From contig NZ_FMYZ01000018.1 in assembly GCF_900101625.1 (NCBI RefSeq), positions 1 to 64,000 on the forward strand: DNA of 64,000 bases, written 5' to 3'. This document shows, piece by piece, positions 45,173-54,911 of this stretch. The notes beneath the pieces are model-generated. The model ran no database searches. It saw only the letters and a program-made list of their open reading frames with translations, and was not told the DNA's origin. Numbering within the stretch: position 1 is the stretch's first letter; each line of letters starts with the position of its first letter. Source of the DNA: Cupriavidus sp. YR651 (GTDB lineage Bacteria > Pseudomonadota > Gammaproteobacteria > Burkholderiales > Burkholderiaceae). Both the position numbers and the translations under genes were made by a program.

Positions 45173-45637
45173 ATGTATCAAACCATCCTCGTCGCCGTCG
45201 ACGGCAGCGACTGCGGCGATCTCGCACTGGCCGAGGCCATTAGACTCGCCGCCGTGTGCAAGGCTAAGCTGGAAATCGTCCACGTCGTTGACAACAGCTA
45301 CCTCAAGTACGACATGGGCTACGGCAACCTGGGCGACCTGCGCTCCGACCTGATCAAGGCCGGACGCAAGCTGCTCGCTCAGGCCCAAGCCCAGGCCCGT
45401 GCTGCTCGGGTCGCTTGCCATACAGAGTTGGTGGATGAAATCCTTGCGCTTGGCGACATCGCCATGGCGATCAACGACGCCGTTCAGCGCGTCCATGCCG
45501 ACCTGGTCGTTGTGGGCACCCACGGCCGGCGCGGGGTGCGGCGCTTGGTGATGGGCAGCGTAGCCCAAGGGCTGTTATGCGAGTCGAAGGTGCCGGTGCT
45601 GCTGGTGCGGGCACCCGGGGCAACGGCCTCACGGTAA
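45173..45637 (+). CDS. Universal stress protein (UspA family)
   Basis: A 154-residue single Usp domain: MYQTILVAVDGSDCGDLALA, IVHVVDNSYLKYDMG and VGTHGRRGVRRLVMGSVAQG, ending VPVLLVRAPG. GGGGGC lies 6 bases before the ATG. It is followed after 3 bp by the Mg2+ ATPase gene, so the two are probably co-transcribed from a promoter in the 45005-45172 region, with the perfect FNR box. Confidence 0.94.
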   Translation: MYQTILVAVDGSDCGDLALAEAIRLAAVCKAKLEIVHVVDNSYLKYDMGYGNLGDLRSDLIKAGRKLLAQAQAQARAARVACHTELVDEILALGDIAMAINDAVQRVHADLVVVGTHGRRGVRRLVMGSVAQGLLCESKVPVLLVRAPGATASR

Positions 45638-45640
45638 GGC

Positions 45641-48358
45641 ATGGCATCCGTCGCCGGTCGGGACAAAGCTCAAGGGCCGCACTTTCCCGCTAGGGAGACG
45701 CCGCCGGAACCTGGGTGCGGTACCGCGCTCACACCGGCCCGGCATACGGGGGTTCCCGCACTCCACGCGGCGTCCCTGCCGGCTGAACTGGAGTGGGTCG
45801 CCGCACATGAAACCGGCGAAGTCCTGGCCAAGCTTGCCGCGAGCGAGGCCGGTTTGACAGAGCGCGAGGCGGCCATACGACTGGGCGCATGCGGCCCCAA
45901 CACGATTGCCGCCAACGACGCGCCGCACTGGCTCGCAAGCCTCGCCCGGCGACTCGCCAGCCCCGTCAACGCGATGCTGATGGTGCTGTCAGCGATCTCT
46001 ATCCTCGTGCATGATAATAGTGCGGCTGTCCTGATAGGCGGGATGATCGTATTGAGCGTCTCGCTTGCAACCTGGCAGGAAACGCGTAGCGACCGCGCCG
46101 TAGCGGCACTACGCAGCATGGTGCACACCACCATCGCCGTGCGGCGCCGGGCGGCCACGGGCAGCACACCGGCGGCACAGGAGCGCCCGATCACTGAGCT
46201 GGTTCCTGGCGATATCATCCATCTGGCAGCCGGTGACCTGATACCCGCAGATGTCCGGCTGTTGACCTCCAAAGATCTGTTCGTGAACCAGGCGGCGCTG
46301 ACCGGCGAATCCATGCCAGTCGAAAAATTTCCCGAGCGCTGCACCGCCGCGGCGCAAGCGGGCGACCTCGGCAATATTGCCCTAATGGGAACTGCCGTGG
46401 TCAGCGGGACGGCGATGGCGGTGGTCGTGCTGACCGGGGAGCGTGCGATCTTCGGACATATCGCGAAATCGATCGCCAGCCATGCGCAGCCGACCGATTT
46501 CGAAACCGGCCTGAGCCGCATCGCGCGCCTGATGCTGGCGCTCATCGCCGTGCTGGCACCATTGGTGTTCCTGATCAACTGGCTGACCAAGGGCGACTGG
46601 TTTGAAGCCGTCCTGTTCGCCATGGCAGTCGGCGTGGGCCTTGCCCCGGAAATGCTGCCAATGCTGGTCACTGTCAATCTCGCCAAGGGCGCACTGGCGA
46701 TGTCCCGGCGCAAGGTCATCATTAAGCGACTGGCCGCGATCCAGAACCTTGGCGCCATGGACACGCTCTGCACGGACAAGACCGGGACTCTGACCCAGGA
46801 CCTAGTCATTCTGAAACAGCACGTCGACCTAGCCGGTCATGACAGCGAGCGGGTACTGGAGTTTGCCTATCTCAACAGCTACTTTCAGTCCAGCCTGCAT
46901 AACCTGCTTGATGTGGCTGTGCTGCAGCACGAGACATTGAGCGAGCGGCTGGGCATTGCGCAGGCTTACAAGCTAATCGACGAGATTCCGTATGATTTCA
47001 CGCGGCGGCGCATGTCGGTCGTAGTGCAGGCGCCGCACGCCCGGCTGTTGATCTGCAAGGGCGCGGTGGAGGAGGTCTTCTCGGTCTCCACTGCGGCTGA
47101 ATTGGACGGCCGGCGCGTGCCGCTGGACGCCGAACACTACCGTGACCTGACGGCCATCAGTGACCACCTCAATGACGATGGCTTCCGCGTCATCGCGATC
47201 GCATTCCGCGAACTCCCGGAGGCGCCGGCGACGCATCCATACGGCCTGGCCGACGAGAAAGGCCTGACCCCGCTCGGCTACATCGCCTTCCTCGATCCCC
47301 CCAAGGAAAGCGCTGCGCCGGCGCTGTCTGCCCTGGCCAACAGCGGCATCGAAGTCAAGATCTTGACTGGCGACAGTCCCCGCATTGCCAGCAAGATCTG
47401 CCAGATGGTCGGGCTTGCGCACAGCACTCCGGTTCTCGGCAGCGACCTCGACAAGCTCGATGGTCAAGGTGTGGCCGAAGCAACTCTGCGCAACCAGGTC
47501 TTCGCCAAACTCACGCCCGCGCACAAGGCAACCATCGTGAGCGCGCTGCGCGGGCAAGGCCGAGTCGTCGGCGTGCTGGGCGATGGCATCAACGACGGGC
47601 CGGCACTGCGCGCCGCCGACGTCGGCATCTCCGTGGACAGCGCCGCCGACATCGCCCGCGAATCGGCCGACGTGATCCTGCTCGAAAAGAACCTGCTGGT
47701 GCTGCACGACGGCGTCATGGAGGGGCGGCGGGTATTCGCCAACCTGCTCAAATATCTGCGCATGAGTGCCAGCTCCAACTTCGGCAATATCTTCAGCGTA
47801 TTGGGCGCGAGCGCCTGGTTGCCATTCCTGCCAATGGCACCGCTGCAACTCCTAACCAACAACCTGCTCTACGATTTCTCGCAGACGGCACTGCCAACTG
47901 ATAACGTCGACGACGAATCCTTGCGCCAGCCCCGACGCTGGGAGATTGGCAAGATGGGCGGATATATTCTGGCCATGGGGCCAGTCAGCTCAATTTTTGA
48001 CTACCTGACTTTCGCGGCTCTGTTCTGGCTGTTTGGGGCCAATACCCCCGCGCTGACGACGCTGTTCCAGACCGGCTGGTTTATCGAGTCTTTGTTCTCG
48101 CAGACGCTCATTGTCCATGTCATCCGGACACGCCGCCTGCCTTTCCTGGAAAGCCGGCCGAGCCAGGCACTGCTGGCAACCTCCTTAGCGTTGTGTCTGG
48201 TCGGCGCGTGGCTTCCCTACTCACCACTGGCGCAGTCGCTGGGCATGCAGCCGCTACCGGCGAGCTTCTGGCCTTTGCTTGCCGTCATCCTGCTTGGCTA
48301 CGCCTTCGCAGCATTCGCCGCCCGGCGCCTGTTAGCCAGATGGATACCGGTGGACTGA
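45641..48358 (+). CDS. mgtA: Mg2+-transporting P-type ATPase (MgtA/MgtB family)
   Basis: The 905-residue protein is a P3B ATPase that imports Mg2+ at the cost of ATP. Motifs in order: TGES in ALTGESMPVEKF, the phosphorylation site CTDKTGTLTQD with Asp379, ILTGDSPRIASK, and the hinge LGDGINDGPALRAADVGISV. The membrane motif FGNIFSVLGASAWLPFLPM and the LLYDFSQTALPTDNVDDE segment are specific to MgtA-type pumps. The start follows TAAGG and lies 3 bp after usp. The N-terminal 50 residues are poorly conserved. Its tie to an FNR-driven Usp operon is unusual, because mgtA is normally PhoPQ-controlled. Confidence 0.95.
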   Translation: MASVAGRDKAQGPHFPARETPPEPGCGTALTPARHTGVPALHAASLPAELEWVAAHETGEVLAKLAASEAGLTEREAAIRLGACGPNTIAANDAPHWLASLARRLASPVNAMLMVLSAISILVHDNSAAVLIGGMIVLSVSLATWQETRSDRAVAALRSMVHTTIAVRRRAATGSTPAAQERPITELVPGDIIHLAAGDLIPADVRLLTSKDLFVNQAALTGESMPVEKFPERCTAAAQAGDLGNIALMGTAVVSGTAMAVVVLTGERAIFGHIAKSIASHAQPTDFETGLSRIARLMLALIAVLAPLVFLINWLTKGDWFEAVLFAMAVGVGLAPEMLPMLVTVNLAKGALAMSRRKVIIKRLAAIQNLGAMDTLCTDKTGTLTQDLVILKQHVDLAGHDSERVLEFAYLNSYFQSSLHNLLDVAVLQHETLSERLGIAQAYKLIDEIPYDFTRRRMSVVVQAPHARLLICKGAVEEVFSVSTAAELDGRRVPLDAEHYRDLTAISDHLNDDGFRVIAIAFRELPEAPATHPYGLADEKGLTPLGYIAFLDPPKESAAPALSALANSGIEVKILTGDSPRIASKICQMVGLAHSTPVLGSDLDKLDGQGVAEATLRNQVFAKLTPAHKATIVSALRGQGRVVGVLGDGINDGPALRAADVGISVDSAADIARESADVILLEKNLLVLHDGVMEGRRVFANLLKYLRMSASSNFGNIFSVLGASAWLPFLPMAPLQLLTNNLLYDFSQTALPTDNVDDESLRQPRRWEIGKMGGYILAMGPVSSIFDYLTFAALFWLFGANTPALTTLFQTGWFIESLFSQTLIVHVIRTRRLPFLESRPSQALLATSLALCLVGAWLPYSPLAQSLGMQPLPASFWPLLAVILLGYAFAAFAARRLLARWIPVD

Positions 48359-48374
48359 AGCGCGCGGCGCTGCT

Positions 48375-49937
48375 CTATTCGATCACGAAGGGGACGTGCA
48401 CCAGCGCATAGCTGAACGCATATTCCAGCTCGCCGGAAGCCTGCGCATGTAACGTAAAAAGGGGCTCACCGGCCGCAACGGCATCGCCAACCCGGACATG
48501 CATTGCGAGCCCGGCCACTTGCCGGCGCGGCGCGCCGGCAAGCTTCGCCGCGCGCGCAATGTGGCGGTTGTCGATGGCCGTCACGATGCCGCCGCGTGTT
48601 GCCACCAAGTCTCGGCGGAATACCGCCTGCCCGGGCATGCGCAGCCCGCCTTGCGCTTCACAGATCGCTTGGAAGCGACTCCACGCAGCACCGGTGTCGA
48701 GCAGGCGTTCCGCTAGCAGCCGTCCCTGCCCTGCCGGGACGGCGCCGCAAAAATCCAGCAGTTCCCCGGCCAGCAACAGTGAACGATCCCGCAGGTCGGG
48801 CGGCGCAGTCGGGAGGCATTGCAAAACGGCCAGGACATCGAGCGCTTCCAAAGCAGGTCCCACCCCCTTTCCGACAGGCTGCGAGCCGTCAGTACGCAGT
48901 ACCCGGATCTTCAGGCCGAAGGCGTCGGCGACCTTTCCCATGGCGAGCTGCAAGCGCTCGAGTTCACTGTCCGCGCGGATTTTCACCGTCTCGCCCACCG
49001 GCACATCGATCAGTACGTGGGTCGAGCCTGCCGCAATTTTCTTCGACAGGATCGATGCAACCAGCTGCGCATCGCTGTCGATGTCCAGGGCTCGCTCTAC
49101 GCGAATCAGCACATCATCCGCGGGGCTAAGGCTCAGCCCCCCGCCCCAGACCAATGCTGCACCAACCTGTTCCACCACGCGCCGCAGTTCTGCTGCGTCC
49201 AGGGTGACGCGCGTCAGGGTCTCCATGGTATCGGCGGTACCAGCTGGCGAAGTAATCGCGCGTGACGACGTCTTGGGCACTATCAGGCCAGCAGCCGCGG
49301 CGATGGCCACCACGACCGGAGTGGTGCGATTGCCCGGCAACCCGCCAACGCAATGCTTATCGGCGACCACATCGCGGCCCCAAGCTAGCCGCTGCCCGGA
49401 CCGGACCATGGCCCGGGTGAGGTCGATGGTCTCGCGCAGGCTCGTGCGGCCGTCAGCGCATGCTGTGAGAAAAGCGGCAATATGTACGTCAGCGTACCGC
49501 CCTGCGCCAATGTCGGCGACGATGGCGTCCAGCTGGTTGCTGTCGAGGTGACACCCATAGATTTTCGCACGAAGTGCCCGCACTGACTCGAGCGCGGGCG
49601 CGTGGGTCACGCGTACGATGTCCCCAGCGCGCGCCGCCAGCGAACGCGCGGCGCTCACCGAAAGGCTGGCTTCCCCCATGCTAAGCAGGGGCGCACCCAC
49701 CAAGGTGAGCGTTGCAATCAGAGACCGGTCGCCAATCTGCACGCGCACGCGAGCCTGGGCCGAAAAACCTTCCGAACGGCATACCGGGCAATCGGGATGC
49801 ATGTAGATGACATGCTCCTGCCAGGTATCAATCTCAAGCGGTCTGAAGACCAGTGCCCCGATTTCGCGTTGCGCTATGGCACCCACGGCATCCGTACTGC
49901 GCCCTGGAAGTTCCGGATCTGGTATTGGTTCGTTCAC
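48375..49937 (-). CDS. Thymidine/AMP phosphorylase family protein
   Basis: This nucleoside or nucleotide phosphorylase belongs to the long archaeal-type branch. The GTG at 49937 is chosen because upstream sequence overlaps the regulator gene in another frame. About 520 residues include an N-terminal swivel domain, then [20 protein letters not shown], the phosphate site [56 protein letters not shown] and a C-terminal domain ending [13 protein letters not shown]. The [13 protein letters not shown] signature is that of AMP phosphorylases, which release ribose-1,5-bisphosphate. It is 26 bp downstream of fnr on the same strand and likely in one operon. Confidence 0.88.
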   Translation of the reverse strand: MNEPIPDPELPGRSTDAVGAIAQREIGALVFRPLEIDTWQEHVIYMHPDCPVCRSEGFSAQARVRVQIGDRSLIATLTLVGAPLLSMGEASLSVSAARSLAARAGDIVRVTHAPALESVRALRAKIYGCHLDSNQLDAIVADIGAGRYADVHIAAFLTACADGRTSLRETIDLTRAMVRSGQRLAWGRDVVADKHCVGGLPGNRTTPVVVAIAAAAGLIVPKTSSRAITSPAGTADTMETLTRVTLDAAELRRVVEQVGAALVWGGGLSLSPADDVLIRVERALDIDSDAQLVASILSKKIAAGSTHVLIDVPVGETVKIRADSELERLQLAMGKVADAFGLKIRVLRTDGSQPVGKGVGPALEALDVLAVLQCLPTAPPDLRDRSLLLAGELLDFCGAVPAGQGRLLAERLLDTGAAWSRFQAICEAQGGLRMPGQAVFRRDLVATRGGIVTAIDNRHIARAAKLAGAPRRQVAGLAMHVRVGDAVAAGEPLFTLHAQASGELEYAFSYALVHVPFVIE

Positions 49938-49963
49938 GTCGCGTGGTCCCGGCGAGGGCGCGA

Positions 49964-50752
49964 CTATCGCGCATCGAGGGCATCCAGGTTTAGCAGTTCG
50001 ATGGACTTGCCTTGCACGGTCAGTAGTCCTTCTTGCTGGAACCTGGACAAGGAACGGCTCACGGTTTCCAGGGTCACGCCAAGGAAACTGCCGATGTCCT
50101 CGCGGGTCATACGCAGGACAAAGGCCGTGGACGAATAGCCGCGCGCGCGGTAGCGAGCCGAGATGTTCAGCAGGAACGCGGCTACACGCTGCTCGGCGGA
50201 CATGTTTCCCAACAGCATCATCTGCTGCGATTCCCTGACGATCTCGGCGCCGAACATCTTGAGCAGCTGGCGCTGCAGCGGCTTGATCTCTCGGCAAAGC
50301 GCTTCAAGCAGGTGGAACGGGAGCACGCAGACCACGCTGTCTTCCAGCGCAATGGCGTCACAACTATGGACTTCCTGAGAGACCCCGTCCATGCCGAGGG
50401 AGTCTCCCGCCATATAGAAGCCGGAGACGATTTCCCTGCCACGGGCCGTGGTTCCCACGGTCTTGAAAGAACCGCTGCGAACGGCGTAGAGACTGCGGAA
50501 CGGGTCGCCCGCCCGGTACAGCCGTTCGCCCAGCCTGACCCTTCGCCAGCCTTGCACGACCGAGTCAAGTCGCACCATGTCGCTATCCTCCAGGCTAGCC
50601 GCCACGCAGATGTTGCGCATCAGGCAAGTCGCGCATCGGGCGCGCTCTGAAAACGCGTCCGGCGCGGACCTTGGATCCTGGCGCTTTTCGAAGGTAATGG
50701 TCTTCGCGATCGAGCCACGCTCGACGTCATCCGCTACATGCGAGTCAAACAT
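49964..50752 (-). CDS. fnr: FNR-type oxygen-sensing transcription regulator
   Basis: A 262-residue Crp/Fnr protein. Cysteines C40, C43 and C49 ([11 protein letters not shown]) plus C142 (DSVVCVLPF) reproduce the spacing of the four [4Fe-4S] ligands of Escherichia coli FNR (20, 23, 29, 122). A cyclic-nucleotide-binding-like beta-roll (residues about 60-160) and a helix-turn-helix follow. The recognition helix [10 protein letters not shown] keeps the Glu, Ser and Arg that read TTGAT. The protein is therefore expected to be active without oxygen, at sites such as those found in this window. No clear FNR site lies in its own promoter (50753-51390). The downstream phosphorylase is co-directional. 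Confidence 0.94.
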   Translation of the reverse strand: MFDSHVADDVERGSIAKTITFEKRQDPRSAPDAFSERARCATCLMRNICVAASLEDSDMVRLDSVVQGWRRVRLGERLYRAGDPFRSLYAVRSGSFKTVGTTARGREIVSGFYMAGDSLGMDGVSQEVHSCDAIALEDSVVCVLPFHLLEALCREIKPLQRQLLKMFGAEIVRESQQMMLLGNMSAEQRVAAFLLNISARYRARGYSSTAFVLRMTREDIGSFLGVTLETVSRSLSRFQQEGLLTVQGKSIELLNLDALDAR

Positions 50753-51390
50753 GTTTGTCTCCGGCTTTGCTGGCCTGTACCAAGTCCCGACCTTCCTGCG
50801 CCTCGTCGACCGACTGTCCGTGTCTCCGCGTACGCGGCCTTGTGTTTGATGAAAGTATTGGTTGTCGTCGGCTTCCGCGCCTAGAAGGCGGCGCTGAAAT
50901 GACTGTCAGGAATGCTGCAAGACTTGTAAGGTTTTCCTGACAGGCGGCGCTGTCTGCCGCCTGTCCCGTGACACAAGTGACGCGACCACTTCATTGCGCG
51001 CACCCAGTACGGTTTCGGGTAGCATCCCGTCGCATCTTTGATGCAAAGCAAACCTCAGCCGCCGCCGCTTGCCAAAGTAGAAAGCATCCGGTGCGCGCCG
51101 CGAAGCCAGCCAGGAGTTCATGTGAGCAACGCCAAGCGCTGTGCCCCGTTCCCGATCGAACCGCTCGGCGAGGTACTGCGGAGCATGCTGCGCAACTGGT
51201 GGATTGCGTCGAATACCTCGCTGATACGAAACGAGCAGGAACGTGAACGCTCGGGTAGCGTGCAGACACCGTTGTACACATAGGGTGCCGCTGAAGCGGT
51301 ACGGTCGGCGCCACGTGTCTCAGCTGCTATCGGCCGAGTCAAAATCCCGACCATGACGCGGCGGGGCCAGGCGAACAGGAGGCAACTGAC
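50753..51390. other. Divergent intergenic region between fnr and BON gene
   Basis: No gene is convincing; a plus frame around 51121-51283 (SNAKRCAPFPIEPLGEVLRS) is protein-like but unassigned. The region holds the long perfect palindrome at 50939-50965. Confidence 0.4.
50939..50965. repeat. Perfect 10-bp inverted repeat with 7-base spacer
   Basis: GACAGGCGGC and GCCGCCTGTC flank a 7-base spacer. There is no T-run on either side, so it is not a typical terminator. It may be a protein-binding site or a stable RNA hairpin upstream of fnr or the BON gene. Confidence 0.6.
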
Positions 51391-52044
51391 ATGAAAGGCG
51401 ATATTCAACTCAAGGAGCACGTGGTGGAGGAACTAGCCTGGGACCCCTCCGTCGACTCGGCCGAGCTTGGCGTGCAGGTCAAGGATGGCGTAGTGACGCT
51501 GACTGGCCATTTGAGCAGCCATGCCGCCAAGTATGCTGCTGAGGAGGCTGTCAGGCGTGTGCCGGGCGTGAAGGGCCTGGCTGTTGAGATCAACGTGCGC
51601 CTACCTAACGACGCGCAGCGCACGGACGCCGATATTGCTCGCGCCGCGAGCAATATCCTGGCGTGGACCTCGGTGCTGCCCGCGGACCGGATTCAGGTGA
51701 TGGTCGAGAACGGCAGTGTCACGCTGACCGGCTCCGTTGACTGGCATTACCAGCGCCTAGCGGCCGAGCGGGTGGTGGCTGGCCTGTACGGCGTGGTCAG
51801 TGTCGCGAACGCGATCGTGGTGCAGCCCGCGATCATCCCTGCCGACATCAAGGAACTGATCGCCAGGGCGATCGAGCGCCAAGCGGCGGACGACGCAAGC
51901 CATGTGGCTGTCGATGTCAAGGACGGCGTAGTCACTCTCAGCGGAAGCGTGCGCACCTGGGCCGAGCGCGACGCCGCGTTTGAAGCCGCCTGGGCCGCGC
52001 CGGGGGTAAGGAACGTCTCGAACATTATCCAGGTGAATCTCTGA
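51391..52044 (+). CDS. Three-BON-domain protein (paralogue 2)
   Basis: The same layout as 23936-24580: GVQVKDGVVTLTGHLSSHAA, IQVMVENGSVTLTGSVDWHY and VAVDVKDGVVTLSGSVRTWA mark the three BON domains in 217 residues. There is no signal peptide. The shared starts (M-K-x-D-I-x-L-K, then ELAWDPSV/ELEWDPRV) show recent common origin of the two genes. GGAGGCAAC lies before the ATG. The acyl-CoA ligase gene follows after 40 bp, so they may be co-transcribed. Confidence 0.9.
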   Translation: MKGDIQLKEHVVEELAWDPSVDSAELGVQVKDGVVTLTGHLSSHAAKYAAEEAVRRVPGVKGLAVEINVRLPNDAQRTDADIARAASNILAWTSVLPADRIQVMVENGSVTLTGSVDWHYQRLAAERVVAGLYGVVSVANAIVVQPAIIPADIKELIARAIERQAADDASHVAVDVKDGVVTLSGSVRTWAERDAAFEAAWAAPGVRNVSNIIQVNL

Positions 52045-52084
52045 CCTTCACGTGCGATGGCGGAATTTGCAACGAGAAACAGCC

Positions 52085-54787
52085 ATGACAGTTCGTAACC
52101 TCGATGCATTGTTCCGCCCCCGCTCGGTTGCGCTGATCGGCGCGACGCTACGCCCGCATAGCGTCGGTGCAACTGTACTAGCGAACCTGTCCGCTGGCGC
52201 CTTCACCGGCGGGCTATACCTAGTCAATCCCAAGTACGCGACGCTGGCGGATCAGCCTTGCTACCCTAGCATCGGTGCCTTGCCGGCACCGCCGGAGCTA
52301 GCGGTGTTGTGCACGCCAGCGGCAACCGTCCCGGCGCTTATCGCCGAGCTTGGTGCCGCCGGCACGCGCGCGGCCATCGTGCTAACCTCCGGCTTCGAAG
52401 GGCCGGAAGACAGCGCCGAAGGCGCCCTGCGGCAGGCTATGCTGGACGCAGCGCGTCCTTACTTGCTGCGGATTCTGGGACCGAACTGCGTTGGGATGAT
52501 CGCAACCGGGATCGGGCTCAATGCCAGCTTCGCTCCTGGCACGGCGCGCCAGGGTACGCTGGCATTCGCCACGCAGTCCGGCGCACTGGCTACCGCTGTA
52601 CTGGATTGGTCGCGCTCGCGGCAGCTCGGCTTTTCCCATTTCATCTCGCTAGGCAACAGTGCCGATGTCGATGCGGCCGACGTACTGGACTACCTTGCCA
52701 GCGACTCCGGAACTCATGCCATCCTGCTCTATGTGGAGGCGATCCGCCACGGCGCCAAATTCATGTCCGCAGCACGCGCCGCTGCGCGCAACAAGCCGGT
52801 ACTGATCGTCAAGGGCGGGCGATCGGTGCAAGCGGCGCGCGCTGCCGCGTCGCACACCGGTGCCATGGCAGGTGCGGACGACGTCTACGACGCCGCAATC
52901 AGGCGTGCCGGCATGCTGCGTGTGGACAGCACCGAAGCCCTGTTTGACGCGGTCGAAATGCTGGGCCGCATGCGAGGTCTGCGTGGGGACCGCCTCGCCA
53001 TCCTGACCAATGGCGGTGGTGCAGGCGTGATGGCGACGGACGCGCTGGCCGACGCCGGCTGGACCCTGGCCCGGCTGTCAGACCAGACCCTCTCGCGCCT
53101 TGACGCCGTGCTGCCCGCCACCTGGCCGCGGGCGAATCCGGTCGACATCATCGGCGACGCCCCCGTCGACCGATACCTGCGGGCTCATAGCCTCCTGTGC
53201 GAGGCGCCCGAGACCGACGCCGTGCTGATGATCCATGCGCCGACTGCCATCGTCCCCGCTGCCGAGATCGCGGCCGCACTCGTCAGCGCGCCGTCTGGCG
53301 GCAAGCCGCTGCTTACTGCATGGCTCGGGGCCGATGCCGTGCAGCAGGCACGCCGCTTGTGTCAGCATGCCGGCGTGCCGACGTTCGATACGCCGGAGCA
53401 GGCAGTGCGCGGATTCCTGCAAGCATGTGAATACCGCAGGAACCAGCAGTTGCTAATGCGCACGCCGCACGCCGACGACCATCACGCGCCGGTCCACAAG
53501 GACCTAGTGCGCATCATCATCGACGATGCTTTGCGCGCTAGCAAGAAGTTGCTGACCGAGCCGGAAGCCAAAGCCGTGCTGGCCGCCTATGGCGTGCCTG
53601 TGGTCGAAACCCGCACCGTTGCCAGTATCGAAGAGGCCGTCGGACATGCAGCAAGGCTGGGATATCCGGTCGCGCTCAAGATCCTGTCCGGGGACATCAC
53701 GCACAAGTCCGCGGTGGGCGGGGTTGCGCTGGACCTAGCCGATGCCGCTGCGGTGCGCAGCGCCGGCAGCGCCATGCTCGAACGGGTCTGGCAGCAGACT
53801 CCGGAGGCACGGGTGGAGGGTTTTACCGTCCAGCCAATGGTACGGCACGGCGACGGCTGCGAATTGATCGTCGGCGCCGCTGCCGACCCCGTGTTCGGCC
53901 CGGTCCTGTTGTTCGGCCATGGCGGCATCAATACCGAGCGAATCGGCGACCACGCGGTCGCGCTGCCGCCGCTTGACACTCTGCTCGCGCAGGATCTGGT
54001 ATCGCGCACCCGGATCGGGCGCCTGCTGGACGGCTGGCATGGACAGCCCGGTGTCGACAGCGACGGCCTGCTTCGAGTCTTGGTACAAGTATCACGCCTG
54101 GTCTGCGATTTTGCCGAGATTGCAGAACTCGACATCAATCCGCTACTGGCAAGTGCAGCCGGTGTCGTCGCGCTCGATGCCCGCATCGCCATCAAGGCCA
54201 CGGTGCCGGGTACGCGCCCTCGGCTGGCCATTCAGCCCTATCCCGAGGCGCTGGAGGAATGCGTGGAACGCAATGGAGGCACTGTGGTGCTGCGGCCAGT
54301 GCGCCCCGCTGATGAAGCGGCGTACCAAGCGTATTTCCGCCAGCTGACGCCTGAAGATATCCATGCGCGCTATTTCTGCACGTTTCGCGAGCCGGAACAC
54401 AGCCAACTGGCCCGGCTCACCCAGATCGACTACGCTCGCGAGATGGCGTTCATCGCGACCACGAGCGATGCTTGCGGCCGAACTTCCATCCTCGGAGAAG
54501 TGCGGGCGGTTGCCGATCCGGACAATGACCAGGCGGAGTTCGGCATCGCCGTGCGCTCGGACTGTAAGGGACAAGGACTGGGCAGGCTCCTACTCGAAAA
54601 GATGATTCGCTATGCGCGCGCAAAGGGCATCGGTGCGCTCGTGGGCTGCACCATGCCTCACAACCAGCCCATGCTAACGCTGGCGCGCGACTGCGGCTTC
54701 AGCACCAGCGTCGCGGCGGGCGGGAACGGCGTCTGTCTGCAACTTGCGCTGGGCGAAGACGCTACCGTTGTTCGCGCCGATTATTGA
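52085..54787 (+). CDS. ADP-forming acyl-CoA synthetase fused to GNAT acetyltransferase (Pat/ACD-like)
   Basis: The ATG at 52085 is chosen; the frame also opens 11 codons earlier. About 900 residues carry, in order, a CoA-binding domain (FRPRSVALIGATLRPHSVGA), a succinyl-CoA-ligase-like domain (AFATQSGALATAVLDWS), ASHTGAMAGADDVYDAAIRR with the candidate phospho-His, an ATP-grasp domain (GYPVALKILSGDITHKSAVG, LFGHGGI) and a C-terminal GNAT domain (DCKGQGLGRLLLEKMIRYA). The layout is that of the lysine acetyltransferase Pat, but Pat lost the catalytic His, whereas here SHTG is kept. It could make ATP from acetyl-CoA and also acetylate proteins (inference). Confidence 0.9.
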   Translation: MTVRNLDALFRPRSVALIGATLRPHSVGATVLANLSAGAFTGGLYLVNPKYATLADQPCYPSIGALPAPPELAVLCTPAATVPALIAELGAAGTRAAIVLTSGFEGPEDSAEGALRQAMLDAARPYLLRILGPNCVGMIATGIGLNASFAPGTARQGTLAFATQSGALATAVLDWSRSRQLGFSHFISLGNSADVDAADVLDYLASDSGTHAILLYVEAIRHGAKFMSAARAAARNKPVLIVKGGRSVQAARAAASHTGAMAGADDVYDAAIRRAGMLRVDSTEALFDAVEMLGRMRGLRGDRLAILTNGGGAGVMATDALADAGWTLARLSDQTLSRLDAVLPATWPRANPVDIIGDAPVDRYLRAHSLLCEAPETDAVLMIHAPTAIVPAAEIAAALVSAPSGGKPLLTAWLGADAVQQARRLCQHAGVPTFDTPEQAVRGFLQACEYRRNQQLLMRTPHADDHHAPVHKDLVRIIIDDALRASKKLLTEPEAKAVLAAYGVPVVETRTVASIEEAVGHAARLGYPVALKILSGDITHKSAVGGVALDLADAAAVRSAGSAMLERVWQQTPEARVEGFTVQPMVRHGDGCELIVGAAADPVFGPVLLFGHGGINTERIGDHAVALPPLDTLLAQDLVSRTRIGRLLDGWHGQPGVDSDGLLRVLVQVSRLVCDFAEIAELDINPLLASAAGVVALDARIAIKATVPGTRPRLAIQPYPEALEECVERNGGTVVLRPVRPADEAAYQAYFRQLTPEDIHARYFCTFREPEHSQLARLTQIDYAREMAFIATTSDACGRTSILGEVRAVADPDNDQAEFGIAVRSDCKGQGLGRLLLEKMIRYARAKGIGALVGCTMPHNQPMLTLARDCGFSTSVAAGGNGVCLQLALGEDATVVRADY

Positions 54788-54911
54788 CGCTACACAATGG
54801 GCGCGGCTTGCGTGTGGCCTACTCTGGTAGCAAGCGAGCAGGCTGCTCGCTGCCTGCAAGCTGCACTTGTGGCAGACGGCGACGGCAGCTCTTCCTCCTT
54901 TAGTCAACCAT

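Noticed and set aside
48375-50297. 640-residue reading of the phosphorylase gene
   Set aside because: The first 120 codons overlap the fnr coding sequence in another frame; the GTG at 49937 gives the normal family length.
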